A stretch of 64,000 bases of DNA from Anseranas semipalmata (Eukaryota > Chordata > Aves > Anseriformes > Anseranatidae), in the NCBI GenBank assembly GCA_013399115.1, contig VXAA01005613.1, positions 698,009-762,008 of the forward strand. Reading direction: 5' to 3'. The notes below the pieces were generated by a model. The model was given only the letters and a program-made list of their open reading frames with translations, searched no databases and was not told the origin of the DNA. Numbering within the stretch: the first letter of the stretch is position 1; every line of letters starts with the position of its first letter. Below, in pieces: positions 13,101-26,115 of the stretch. Position numbers and translations under genes: made by a program.

Positions 13101-16100
13101 TGTATATACAATCTTTTTTAAATTCTTATGTTAAGATGCAGATAGTCTGCCCACTTTAGGCACAGCATGGTGTTTTGGGTTTTCCATGGCTTTCTTGATT
13201 TCTGAATATAAGACTTCAAGTTCCAGATACTTGTGACTGAGTTTTATCAGCTGGCAGAACCTGACTCCATGAGAAAAAGGTGTTTGGAAAAAAGCTTAAC
13301 CACTCTGGTGAATGTTGCAAAGAGTGGTTGGTCTCTTGGAGGAAAACAGTTTCCCCTCTCTCCTGAAACACTTCAGTCCTACAAAAATAATAGTTTTGCC
13401 AACTTAGAAGATGCTGAATGAAGGGAACTTCTTGCTTATGAGATCATGCTGACACATGGAAGGTGAGCAGCAGACTGTTGGTGGCTTGCTGGAATAACTA
13501 AGAAAGGCGATTTGTCTGAGCCATCTGCTTTACAGGGGTGGAAGGGATGAGAACAGCACTTAACTTGTAAAATTACACCTTTGGGTTGGCATGATGTCAA
13601 ACCGAGGACTATAATTAGGCAGCAAGTTATTGGCCAAATGGACTGGTCAATCATGCCGGGAGAATCCTTTCTTCAGCCAGCAGGACATACATTTCTGCAG
13701 TTGATCCGGTAGTTCTGGCTACTTTCCTGTCTTGTCTTTTGAATGTGTATACTTGGGCATGTTTAACCTGAGGCTTTTGGCAGGTCATCAGGTTTATTCC
13801 TTTGGCTCTCACAGCTTATGTCCAGAAAAGCAAGAATCGGAGGGGAAGTGCTGCATCTTGCTGGATGAGAGACGGCGAAATGTCATATTGGACTGATAAC
13901 AGTAAATGGTATAGAAGTTAAAATATAAAGTAAAACTCAATGGAAACCTTTTGCAGAAGATGCTGTAGTTATAAGCAACCGCTGAGAGCAAAAGTTGCAT
14001 TTTTGCAACAGAACTAGATGTCCTTTACCAGTAAGTATTGAGGTAATAGGTAAGAGCAAACTCGTAATGCTTTTGATTCATTACCTAGTTTTAAAGTTGT
14101 TTGGAGGAGTGAGTTTCTAATTCATCTTTTCTGTTTTAGAGAACTTTTAATTTCTAGCCCAAAGAATGGTAATATATTTTCAGAACAGGCTGTGGTGGTT
14201 ATGGTGTGTATGGTTTTTCTCCCCTCCGACTTCAAGTGTAAGCTGCATGCATGGCTAATAATTCTTAACATTCTGAGTGGCTTTTCTTTGCAGCTATTGG
14301 GAGGAGACATTTCCACATCATGTAGTTTACTGACTGCTGTGGAATCTCAAGTTCAGAATTGAATAGACAGGTGTGTGCTAGAACCTCTTGATGTGTAGTT
14401 GTGATGTGATGACCTGTGATATCTCCACATTATTAGATCTTAATACTGTTTTTATTAGCATTTTGGCTGCCTTGATTACCCAACAGTACAGGTGTTTAAC
14501 TGGTTGGTAGCAGTCTTCAGCTGTAAAACAAATAGTTAATATTCTGGCTTTGTCTCTGAATCTTTGATGCAATAAATGTTCACAACGTTCTCTTTGAGCT
14601 TGGGACTTCAAGTGACTGTTAACGGTAACTCTTCTCTGTTTAGAAGAAGAATGTTCAAATTAGCAAACTTTAACTTTGTCCTTACTTTGCATTGGGTTTC
14701 ACCCATGATTTTGATATACATGCCACATACAGTGAAAAAATTGTGATTTTTTTTTTGCATTGTCATAATTCTTTCCTATACTATGCCAGTAGTTACAACA
14801 CTCTGTACTTCCATTAAATGCAATAAGACTAGTTCTTTTTTGAGTTCATTCAAAGGACTGTGGGAAGGAGGATAGATATTCTGCACTTGCTGATCAGCAA
14901 ACACATGTTGAGTTGCACACGTTGCTGAATCTGAAGATAGAGGAGAAATCTTTGAATGTTGTGAAATCAAGATGCTTATCCACCATTACTCTTAAATGGG
15001 ATTATTGAATTTCGAATACTGATGTTTTGAATTCACCCAACACTTCTGAAACTGCTAGAAGCAGATATAAAGTTCTCCAGTTTTAGCTGAATCTGTAGTA
15101 AAATTTAATACTTCTGTTTCAGTTGATGTTCTAGTACACTTGCTTTGATGAAGTTGTAGATTGTTTTTGTGCATGTACTAGCACAAGCAGATCCATCAGC
15201 TTGGAACCAACCATCGTGTGTAATCAAGGATAGCCAGATTGCTCTGACCTCCTGCAAGCTGGTCTCCTAAAATGGAAATTACTTGTTTTGCAGTTGGAAA
15301 TTGGAGCCAAGCAGCTGTGAATTCCAGGAGACAAATACCGAGGCAAATTCATAACTTTACTCATGTTCAACAACCAAACAACAGTTGATTCCATCATTTG
15401 CCACTGAGTTTCCTTCTGTCTTACAGATATCTTCCATGAAGCCAGCTAGTAGTTGTATGAGGACACTGCTTAATATCTAAAGTTTTTTGTTTTTAAGTGT
15501 TTTCTTCATTATTCTTTCCTTCCCTGACTTATCCCTCAGAATAACAAGCCCTCGTTATCCACCCTCAACCTTTACCTCCGTGGCTGCTGTTTCGGGGAGT
15601 TTTTATTTCTTAGCATTTAATCAGCTTTTTCAGACTGAATGGCATGAAACTAGAGTAGTTTGGCTCTGTGTGTGGGGGTCAGACTAGTAACTAATTTTGA
15701 TGGAAAGTACTGTTTTGGAGGATCATTGAGAAGCTGAAGGACGAAGTAGAACTGTGGTTTGGTCAACTTCTATTGTGGGTGGGTGGGAGGAAGAGTCTTC
15801 TACTGGGCCTTGTCAACAAGTAGCTGCTCCTGTGTGGTCTTCTTGATTCAGCTTGAGGAGCAGATACTGTGAACATGGTGCTGCCTTCTGTTATGAAGGG
15901 GGCTGTTTTTAAAGTATATAAAGCATCTTTAGACCCCTGCTTTTGAGTGCCTAGTGGAAGGCTGTACCATTCAGTGCTTTTACCATTCATGTATCTGGAG
16001 GATATTTGCTTAATCTTTGAGTACTCTTAGGTGGAATAAAAATGGGAGGGGGGCTGTCTGTCTACCTCAAAAGATATCTTTAATCTTTTCTATATGTTTT

Positions 16101-17854
16101 TTGATTTTAAGGAGGTCTAAGGAGTTCTAACTTCCTCAGGTCCTTGGCTGTGGGAGACACAAATATATGGAAGCTAGATATTTACTGCAGTTGGGTACTG
16201 GTCATTCTGTTTGCTGCTGTATTCTGGTTGGCCTTTTGTTTTCTCAGGGTTACAAGTAGCAGTAAGATGATTTTTGCTCTGGTCTTCTCTTAACTATGTG
16301 CTTGTAGTAGACAGTTTTAGAATGCTGGTTGGTTTTGTACAGGACACCACAAGCTATAGAGGTCAGTTCCAGTGAGACCAAGCAAGGGGGTTCTCTCTAG
16401 TCTGAATGCAAGTATGCAGGCTTCCTTCTGTTGAGAAGGGTATGTCTCCGTTCAGCCTGTTCCCAGCCCTAAGAGCTTATTTCTTTGGCAGCTAGGTAGG
16501 TGTGCGTTACGATCTTCCCACCTTCTGGGCAGAAGTTGTGGTCGTAGTTCCTGAAAAGCATAGTGTAGGACATAGTGTAGGATGGAGGCGCTGGAGAAAC
16601 CAGAAGAGAGAAGGAACAGCAACAGTGTACAGAATAAAAAAAGGTGTGATGTGTAAGAAAATCTATTATTCTTCTCACCAAAGCATTCCTTGTTCGTCTA
16701 AGCAGCAGTGTAAAATCCAATTCTTCACTTTTCACTTTTGTATAAGTGAATATTTAATTCATAAATCGGTTATCTTGCAGCATCTTTCTAGATTTTGCAG
16801 AATTCTACGCCTCGGGTTGTGTTTTCAACTACTCGAGACTGAGGCTCATTTTTTTCAAAGGGAAGATTGTAGTTTTTGACTTTTTGTTGTCTAGAAAATG
16901 ACATAACTGTGTAAATAGGTTTAAAAAAAAATGGAGGCGCTGGCCTGATGAGAAATCAGTTTGAACAGAAGTATTTTTTTAATTAAAACATGGTTAAGAT
17001 TGCCTGTGCTGAATAGTCATTCTTAGAAGTGGATGTGAAAATTCAGATGCCCTAGATAGTTCTTCCACAGTATTGTTTATGAACTTTGAGACCTTTGGTG
17101 GCATGCTAATAATACTTATCTTTTTTTTCCTCCATTCCATTTTTGGAGGCTTTCTTGTTCTCACTATACTCAAACAGATTTTTGGGTTTCAAAGCAGAAG
17201 CCTTTTCCAGAAAAATCTGAATAGCTCCACAGATCTAGATATCTCATCTAGAGATCCTGGTCCGTGACTAGAGCTCCTAGGTGTTACAGTGATACAGACA
17301 GCAGGAAGTTAACTGTTTTATTCAATAGTTCTTAGCCCATGATCTGCCTGACACATGGACTGAGCAGAAATTCCAAATGAGATGGCTTCACTTGTGCTAG
17401 ACTCTGTGCAGAACACTGAAGACATTGCTCCTGCTCTACAGTGCTTTATAGTGGAAGACGTGTGAAGTTTGGAAAGAATTAATATAGTCAAATACGTAAA
17501 ATTATATCAGCTTTTATTTTCCTTCAACTTGATACTGACATAAAAATGCATTTTTGACTTATACTATTAAAGGTAGGTTGTACTCAGCTTGTATCTGTAC
17601 CTGCAAATTGTCGGGAACTGTAACAACAATAAAAAGTTGTCCACTGTTCTTTACTGCTGTTTTTTTTTGTTTTTTTACCTGATGAATTAAAACTGAGTAG
17701 TTCGGTTGGAATAATTATTCTTCAGAGCAATTTTGCTACAACTTTTAAATGTATTTTCTGTGAAAACTGGCATAAATTCTCACATGTGAAATTATCAGAT
17801 GCTGTAAACTATTTTTTTTTGTAATAGTGTTTGTTTGTGCTTAATGCAATAGCT
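7177..17854. other. Intronic stretch, no gene seen
   Basis: About 10.7 kb of AT-rich intron with scattered homopolymers (A13 at 7267-7279, A14 at 11248-11261) and a perfect 12-base tandem duplication at 16559-16582. No exon with both convincing splice sites and recognisable protein content was found. All ORFs here are under 130 codons and unrecognised. Confidence 0.6.
16559..16582. repeat. 12-bp perfect tandem duplication
   Basis: The unit catagtgtagga occurs twice head to tail without mismatches. It looks like a small local duplication with no evident function. Confidence 0.9.
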
Positions 17855-17897
17855 ATTAAAGAAAAAATACACCAACTTGCTGTTCAGAAACTTTATT
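17855..17897 (-). terminator. Candidate poly(A) site on minus strand
   Basis: Read on the minus strand, a canonical AATAAA (plus 17892-17897) is followed about 15-20 bases later by a GU-rich stretch (ttggtgta) and then a U-rich stretch (ttttttcttt). This is the standard arrangement of signal, cleavage zone and downstream element. The hexamer alone is common in AT-rich DNA. What raises confidence is the well-placed downstream element together with the C-over-G bias of the adjoining sequence. It would end an antisense transcript at about 17.88 kb. Confidence 0.45.
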
Positions 17898-20590
17898 TGT
17901 AGTGCTACAAAGCAGCAGGTAATCTTACAGTCCGTACTTATTCAGCTTTCATTTATGTAAAGCCAAGATCCCAAAGTAAGAAGTTAAAACTGCTCAGTTG
18001 ATTACTTTCTAGCCACTGTGATGGTATGAGATGCCTGGTGACAAAATAATGAATGTTGGGTCCCTAACATCCATTTACAAGGTGGTAAAACTGTTGTTAT
18101 GAATTGCTTGATGGCAAAGAAGGAACTGTTTAAATTTGTATTTTAAGTGTTGCACAGAATTCTTCTTTAAAGTACATAGCCATGCTAGTTACTTCAGGCT
18201 CATTTTAATTGCTAATTTTGGCAAATTTTATCTTGCTTTTAACCATAATTTTGAAGATGTGATGTTCTGAACATACTTAGACTAAAAGCATCCAATAAAA
18301 ACAAAGTAGCTTGCAGTAATGGAAAAAATGACTCAGTACAAGTTGAGAACAGAAATTAGCTAAAAGGCAAATACATAGTAATCCTTACAACAGAAGCAAA
18401 ATTAAGCACTTCATAAACTGTTCTCAGACACCTAGACTGAAGATCAGTCTACTCCGTTTGTCCAGTTCCACAAGCACTTCAGTAGGTATTCATGTATCAT
18501 TTTAGTAAAACTTCCCCATTTTGTTAAGGTTTCACACTTTGATATTCTAGAGTTGGTCAATTAATTATTACCTTATTTCAAGAACCATAAGCCAAAGCAA
18601 GTGCAGTCATCTGAGATTAAGGTACAACATAACTGAGGAAGCTCATACTGCACACTTGAGAATGTCACTTGAAGAATAAGGATGGTGCCAGTGTGCTCAA
18701 CTTCCACTCGTAGCGTCATGAAGTGCGTACTTTGTTGGAGTGACGAGGAGGTTGCTGATGACATGAGATCTATCGCCTGTTCAGTTTCTCAGGTTCTGCA
18801 TCTATATGCTAGAGTGCTGAGAAGTAGATCAAATAAACTTCAAATGTGCAAATACTGTTTCCTTTTGAGCAAGACAAATCATATATTGCAGTTCTGCCTT
18901 TAACCTTCATTTAGACATCATCTTCAGTTCAAGACCTTAAGTACAAGTTAATTTTAAATATTAAGCATTAATGGAGAAGATTGCTGTAATTAAGGATTCA
19001 TTACTTCATAGCTGAGTAAGGCTAGTTTGTAGACATCTTTCCCAAAGAACAATAATAATCAAATCAACAATAACATGCTTGTTTCCTTAGATTCCTGTCT
19101 AACTGTACCTTTGCCCAAACTAAAACTAACAACTAGAATATTCTGCTTAAACTACCTAGTCATATTTGGCTATGTCATACCCTATGTTGCTGTGCACATA
19201 GCAAGTACCTACCAAAACATTACCTGGAACTTGTGTTGTAATGTGTGTTGCAATTAAGCAGGCATTTATTTTATAGACACTTCTTTTATTACTCCTTAAA
19301 CACAGTTGTAACAGGGGAACTTACAGGAACAAACTCCAGTTTTTATGGCATACTCATGAGTTTCAAATTAAAGAAAACTGGCTTTATAACCTGGTTTCCC
19401 AAGAGGAAATGAAAATTAAGCACAACTTACTCTTAAACTTCTTAATCGCTTTTTTAGTGTGATAATTCTCAGTTTTACGCTGCTTTTACCTTCCCACATC
19501 CAATCTGTGATGTTGGCTTCTGCTGCATGAAAGATGTCTACGTTATAAAGGTGGCTCAAGGCACAAGAGCACATAGGCTTACTCCTTAGGTAGCATTAGC
19601 ATTCCAAATACGGACAGCGAGGTTCTAAAGCAAGGGCTTTGTGCTACCTTTGTAGGCATTGGCCAAGTTCAAGTCCAGCAGTGTTTTTTTTAGTGTCATT
19701 GTTAGAGATAACTCTACAATCACTTGGATGCAGTGGCTTAAACCACCAGCAAAATGATTAGAATTCATCCTTTTTTTCTTGTCCTGTGATAAAACTGGCT
19801 CAAATTACACTTGGTAGCTGCTTAACTAAATATTATTAATCATTAGACTAAGAACAGTATTAATCCAGGTGTGGCAACTTCATCCAAAAACCACAATGCT
19901 TGTTTGAGACTGACTAATTTAGTGGAAAGTCTTTACAAGCTCCTGCTGTCGAGAGAAGGGAACACAGACTCAAGAACTGAATGTTGCATCTGCACCTGGA
20001 AACACTTAAAATCCTGTAAATTCCACAGCTTTAATAAAATTATAAGGTTTGCCCAGCTAGGGCCAAACTCTGCAGCCATTTCTTGGTATAATTGGAGCAT
20101 TCTTTTGTCAATGTTCACATTTAAATTCATATATTCTTGATTCTTCAAAGCTACAGCTATAATTTTAATGCAGCTTGTGGTAGTAACTTCCCAGTTTGCA
20201 AATGCATTATTTTCCCCATCTCTAGAACAGTAAACAACTCTTATCTAAGCACACTGTTTGCATCTGCTTTAACTAAATAAATTGCTTAGTGAAGGGAACC
20301 ATCTATGGTAATACTTAAACCTGTTTTACTGCAGACAGTATCAAAGTGTTTTTTTTTTTTCCCCATCTGGTCTGCTACATAATTACGCACACTTCTTAGT
20401 GTGGTTAAACTCAAACCTCTAGAGCAGGAAGGTGGTGTGAGTGTCTTCTGTCTCACCGCTGTTTTTGCTTTTGCCCTCTTCATGTGGGAACTTTGAGTGA
20501 CACAACTCAGCTCTGTTTCTTCTTCACCACCTCCTCATTCATAAGGGTGCTGCCACCAGTGTCCTGATGTCCTGTTGCTTTTCATTAGGA
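17878..20590 (-). other. Candidate terminal exon / 3' UTR of antisense transcript
   Basis: This is inferred, not established. Hand counts on sampled lines (for example 18901-18960, 19141-19200 and 19981-20040) show C exceeding G on the + strand, the reverse of sampled flanking intron. That fits long-term transcription from the minus strand. At one end is the minus-strand poly(A) site. At the other, at about 20590, is a minus-strand acceptor with a pyrimidine-rich run ending in CAG. ORFs inside are at most about 90 codons and unrecognised, so it would be mostly 3' UTR or a lncRNA exon. A cluster of CpGs at 18708-18778 is unusual for AT-rich intron. Alternatives are an old retroposed UTR or local mutational bias. 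Confidence 0.3.
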
Positions 20591-21698
20591 CTGTGAAGAG
20601 GGAATTGATTCTTACAGCCATCTTAAACCTACATTGATTTTAATGCAAATATGTACACGTGCTATTGTATTGATGAATATTCAACAATATGGTGTTGTAT
20701 GAAGGTACAGGGACTGATTGCAAACTTACTGGAAGCTTGTTGGCCAGAAGGTTACTGGGTTACATTTGGATTCAGCTAGTCTGGATCTGAATTTTTCTTC
20801 ACTTTGACCTCAGAAAGCGATGGCTGCATTCTACAACATTGTCTTTCACAACTGCCCTCTACACTTGTGTGAGATGCGACTTTGTGATATGAATGGGGAT
20901 GAGGAGGGAGTGCCCCAGCATGTGATCAAGATCAGGTTTTGAAAGAGGAGTGCTTATTACTCTTTGTGACCTTACAAGGCTTAAGACATTCTAGATTGTC
21001 ACTCATTAAACTAATAAGGGTGTATGCTTTTGTTTTGCCCTGACCTGAATTTCCATTCTTTTCCTCAGTGATCATAAGGACTGCTGGCCTAAATTCTGTT
21101 GATAAGCGGTTGCCCTCTTCTCAGTTCCTAGGCAGCAGGAGGGGAAGGGGGTGAGGCATAAACTGATGCTAAAATCTTAAGCCATTGACTGCTAGTGACT
21201 GGACAAGGAGGTCCAGAGTGACCATGCAGCATCAGATACCATCTCTGTAGAACCCCACTCTTTCTACACCGCACCCTAGCTTAGGACATTTAAGTGCAAA
21301 GTACTTACCTGTTTCAGCAACCTGTTCTGTCTAAGGCATTGGTTGTTTCCATGGGAATGAAGTAATCTATAGTCTAGACTGACTTGGAAAGATCAAATCT
21401 CATGTGCCATCTCATTTTCCTCTTCCGCTTGCTTACTCCCACATCGCAGAGGACTTTAACCTTCAGTGGTCATGGTGTTCAAATGTCTGCAGCACGGTAC
21501 GGTTGTGCTGCAGATTTTACATAACCTAATTTAGTCTAACGAGTGCAGAGCAGGAAGTATCTGCTGCGCCTTTCCTAAGGCCAGCAGTGTTTTAATGCTC
21601 TATTACCTCAATGTTAACGTGATGCTATATATTTAGTGCAGGACTTTCTGAGAATACCTTTGATAAGTGGCTCAATACTCTGTGCAGTGCTTCCAAAT
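20591..21698. other. Intergenic-like intronic stretch with one strong minus-strand donor
   Basis: No recognisable gene. A near-perfect CAG|GTAAGT donor lies on the minus strand at about 21304-21311, preceded on that strand by an open frame of about 28 codons. It could belong to the candidate antisense transcript, but a single 9-mer donor is expected by chance about once in a window this size. A 20-base near-palindrome centred on AATATT lies at 20669-20688. Confidence 0.4.
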
Positions 21699-21910
21699 GA
21701 ATCATAGAATCATAGAATGGCCTGGGTTGAAAAGGACCTTAAAGATCATCTAATTTCAACCCCCCTGCTCTGGGCAGGGTTGCCAACTACTAGAGCAGGC
21801 TGCCCAGCGCCACATCCAGCCTGGCCTTGAATGCCTCCAGGGATGGGGCATCCACAACCTCTCTGGGCAACCCGTTCCAGTGCCTCACCACCCTCTGAGT
21901 GAAAAACTTC
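21699..21910 (-). mobile_element. CR1 LINE, 3'-terminal fragment, inverted
   Basis: On the + strand it begins with the reverse complement of the CR1 terminal repeat (two copies of the ATCATAGA-type unit). It continues through reverse complements of the diagnostic CR1 blocks: 'ggcagggttgccaactacta', 'caggctgcccag', 'cctccagggatggggcatcc' and 'ttccagtgcctcaccaccct'. Similarity fades at about 21910, where the expected continuation toward the CR1 ORF2 end is absent. It is truncated, non-coding, and antisense to PPP1R12A. Confidence 0.92.
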
Positions 21911-23138
21911 GGAGTGAAATGCTCATGATCCCAGCTGCCCCAGAGGATACCCTGTCTGGGGTGCCCACAGAAATTGAGAGTGCACTTCCTGAGAAAAAAC
22001 TTCTAAGGAGAGTCCATGTATGTGGCTTTTTGAGTCCAAGGCCATGTAAAACATGGTTTTAGCAAATCAATATCCTGCAGAGCAGAAACACAGTTGTAGC
22101 TACTAGAGAGTTATCTGAAGTAGCTTGGCATAATGATAGTTTTTTTCTGAACTATGTGCGTTTACTTTAGATAGTTTGGGATGTAGATACACTGAACTAC
22201 AGTGCTGTCATTATTATGGACCAAATGCCTACTTAAGCACAGTACTTACTCATTGACAGCTCCTGAAGGTTTCTGTGCTCATTTACTCCATGTAGAGAAG
22301 TTTGTCTAGTTGACAAATCACGTGGTAGACAAGCTAACAATAGGAATGCAGTGATTTCTAAAACACTGGAGCAGTCCATTAAATTACTGCTTAGGAAAAC
22401 CCAATGATAAGACCTTGAGAAATGGAGCCATAGCTCTCCTTGGATGACACTGCATAAATCTAAACACTTTAGACCTTCTTAAGGGATCTTTTTAATATGC
22501 CAAATGAATTGCAAACTTGCACAGAAAACGCTCTGATTCCTAGTGTGGCACATAGGTTTCAAAGGTGGTTAGCTTTGCGGGTAATTTAAGAACAGACTGA
22601 AATTTCATCTTACACAGAAATGTAGTTGGCATCTCTCCACTTTGTGTATTTATACCACGGTCACATATGTACTTAACGCTCTGTAATAAAACTGATTACG
22701 GGTCCTGTTTGGCTACGTGCTACTTCTTTTTCTGCTTTTTTTAACTGGTGGTATTGCCTGTCCTATACGTCATATAAATCCTAGTGACTATGAGATTTAA
22801 AGCTGTCTTAAACATCACGCTTTTTTTTTTATGATTATTTTTAGTGAGACAAAACTGAGAAATAAAGATTGTAACGATCTGACCTAGAAATTTTTCTCTA
22901 GGTTCATTGCTCTGTATTTATTGGTTCAGGATAACCTTACTTTCTTAATCGGACTTCAGTACAGAACATAGTAAGTGTGAAATCATGCTATGTGGTTAAG
23001 TACTCTTTAGTTATGCACAGAAACTCCAAGTCCATCCAGGAAAAAAAAAAAAGTCAAAGATTATTCCTGAAACATCTGGATTTACGGATTTTTCAGATTT
23101 TTCCCAGTAACTCAGCCCCTCATCTGCAATAGAAAAGG

Positions 23139-23165
23139 CATATATGTCTTCAGGAGACATATATG
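23139..23165. repeat. Perfect 11-bp inverted repeat, 5-nt loop
   Basis: Arms catatatgtct (23139-23149) and agacatatatg (23155-23165) are exact reverse complements around a 5-base loop. The arms are AT-rich and short. It can form a small hairpin, but nothing around it suggests a pre-miRNA of normal length. Confidence 0.85.
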
Positions 23166-23265
23166 TATATATTTATGTAGTTTAATAGGAAAAATGTCTC
23201 AACAGAAATTGCTGTGCTGACTTAAAGTAGTAGCCATCATTTTATATTTAGTGACTGTGAAAAGA

Positions 23266-23284
23266 CCCCCCCCCACACACACAC
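23266..23284. repeat. C9 run followed by (AC)n
   Basis: Nine C followed by five AC units. A short microsatellite, likely variable in length. Confidence 0.9.
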
Positions 23285-26115
23285 TAGGGTGTCCTTGTTT
23301 TTAAATAATTATCTTACAGGAAGAGAGAGTAGTGGGTTTCTCAGTCTTGCTGCTTGTATGTTCTATCTAGAGGACTGTCCCTTTAAATTAACTTTTTATT
23401 TTGTCAACCCATCCCATTCTGAATCTGTTTATTTGCATTGTGGAAAAAACCCACGTTGTTATAATACTTTGAAGTCTGTCCTTAAAGTTCTCAATGAGGA
23501 GAGAGTTGTTCACGTTTATAAATTATGGCTGTTGTATTCTGGTTATGGATGCAAGCATAAATCGGTATTGTACTTCGAATAGAAGGTTCACCCTTCCGTA
23601 AGTGCTTTTGCTTTTCCAAATCAGAACCCTGTCTTTTGGCAGTCACCTTAACCAGTTACAGATTACTTAAAATTCAAACATTGAGGTAAGCAGAAACATA
23701 GTTTTCCTCTTTTCCTCAGAAAATTAAAAAATCAGAAGAATCCTTGGGGATGTAAAATTTAAGATAAATGTTTAAAGTTTACTTTAGTTTTTGGATACAG
23801 GAATTGCTGTATGTCGGGGTAGCATAGTGATGTGATAGACTAGTTAGGCATTAGAGCAGGTGGTGTTTGTGTGTTGGGAGTTAACTTAATTTTCCAGTGT
23901 GCCTATGGGAAAAACTCAGGTATTTCTGTAGGCAATGTAATGAGAATGGTTATGTTAATTTGAAACCCCTGTATTTTTATGAAGGGTATATGAAGTTGAG
24001 TGCACTACCTGACATTGTACATATTATTTGATGTGAGTGATTGAAATAGTAGCTAAGAGATTGGTGTCATATTCATTCAGTTTGTAAACAGTTGGATTGT
24101 GGCAGAGGGAATCCCCAAACAGCTATCAAAGTAGATAGCATAAGCTGTATGCAATGGAGGAAGCATTTAAATTTTGAGTATTTAGTGAATAGAATTGTTG
24201 GTGACTGGTACTACTTACTCTTTGTATTACTGCACATTGTTTCACTGAACATATTTTATTCCCGTGATGGACAGGGTAGCAATAATCTAAAATTCTACTT
24301 CTCCATTAGGGGGAATGGATGGAGAATTCTGTACTGAAAATACCAACTTCCAGCGTCACGCTACACAAGCCTGTGACATACAGTCAGTTGGTCAGTAGTC
24401 CATATCGTAATGAGGAAGCTGGGATGGTTTCAAAAATTGCTGAATATTATTTTTAATAAAAATAAAGAGGTTAGTCTCTGTGCTAGGTGGACGATATTCT
24501 GTGAACTGCAAGAAGGCAGCTAGACTTGACAGCAGCTGGCATTTACTGGAAGGAATAGTTTTGTTTAGATTGTATTAAACTACAGGCACATTTTTCATCC
24601 TTATGAGCCAATAGACTTTGTGTTGACTGAAGAATTATATTCTAGTCCCTGTTATAGCAGATTAAAACATCCTAGGTAATTTCCCAGATTGAGTAGTCCG
24701 CTGTATAGAATACTGTGAGGTTTGGACATCTGTTCACCAAACTGTACAACATCCTGCCAAAATTAAGTTCTCATAAAGCATTCATCCATATCGTGAAATT
24801 CATACCTAAAAAGAAAAAAATCCCACAGCTTTTAATAAACGCAAAAAGTAAATGAAGGTAGGATATAAGAGGAATGGCAGAACTTTCTGGTAATTTTGAT
24901 ACTGCGTTAGGAGTGTTGCTTCCCAACATCTGAGTGCTTGATTCCTTCCAAAAAATATATCCTAGACTTCAGAAGATCCTGTCGTCATGCTGGCACACAG
25001 CTCTAACTAAGGCTGTTTGTATTCCTGTGTTTGTCTGTCTTAACTCTAAAGTCCTCATGTATTTCTTTCCTGTCCCTTCTTTGAGACTCAACATTTTCCT
25101 TCCATCGACTCAAAAGCTTCCCTTCCCTTCTGAAGCGAATCCCTGCAGTCCTCTTTGTTTTGCACCCCCCGCCTGTTCAAGAATGGTGCTTTCTCCAGTT
25201 CTCCCTGCCCTTTCTCTGTAGACTCTGTATTACCATCTCCTTATAAGCCCTTGCTTGTTAGAGTTATTCTTGTTGGAATCTAGGCTACAAATAATCTTTC
25301 CATGCAGCAAGTTGCTGCCTCTGATAAATGTGGGCTGCAGCCAGCGGTTGGCAGGGAGATTCATTCGCTGTTAGTCCCCTGAATTGTGAATTAGGCTTTT
25401 CTGGTACTTCTCATTTGCACCAAAATCAGCGATGTTGTGCTTATTAATGCTGCCTGCAATTTTGAAATTGATTTGGTCTAATACTGCGTAAAGAAATGCA
25501 TTCAGTTGAATGTTAAGCTGTAGATTCTTCTGGAAGGCTACTTACATAAACTCGGTTAAAGCAAAAGTAATGCTGTATCTGTAAGATTCGGTTCTGAAGT
25601 ATCTTTTAAAAATGTACAGCAAGTGTTCGTATTAACTGTAATATATAAAGTAAAAAGACCATGGATCTGATTTTTGTAAGCATTTTCCATGGGAATCCCA
25701 GTGCCTTATATGGTCAACTCACTTTGTAGTGTTTCAGTGAAATGAAGGCAGCCATCCAACAACAAAAAAAAAAAAACATCCCAGCTGGCTTTAGCTTTGT
25801 CCATAATACCCTCTTTCTTGGCCTCCTTCAGTAGCACAGTAGCTAATTATTAAAACTAAAAGTGTGGCAAGAGCCTGTGTAGCTAGTGGAAGAAATTCCT
25901 TTTGTGGCAGTGACTGTATACAGAAGATTTAATGCTATTTTAATAAGGAATAGTAACACATTGATGATACAGCTTTGCTGCATACTGAGCTTGTGCTATC
26001 AGATAAGCTGTTGTGCCTTTACCCAAGCTTGTTGTAAACTGGTGATAATTCCTGTAGCTGTTACAAACAAAGTTAGTCGACCCAATCCAGCACACTTTTT
26101 TTCTGTGTGTTTGAC

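Larger units (their letters stand above)
21911..26115. other. Intronic stretch with simple repeats and a hairpin
   Basis: No gene recognised. It contains a perfect 11-bp inverted repeat at 23139-23165, a C9 run followed by (AC)n at 23266-23284, and a pyrimidine-rich stretch at about 24950-25230. The latter yields a 95-codon ORF that I regard as spurious. Confidence 0.55.

Noticed and set aside
16583..16660. 24-codon ORF beginning MEALEKPEERRNS
   Set aside because: It looks protein-like but is very short, with no splice context or transcript signal. The 'atggaggcgctgg' string recurring at about 16931 is a short coincidental repeat.
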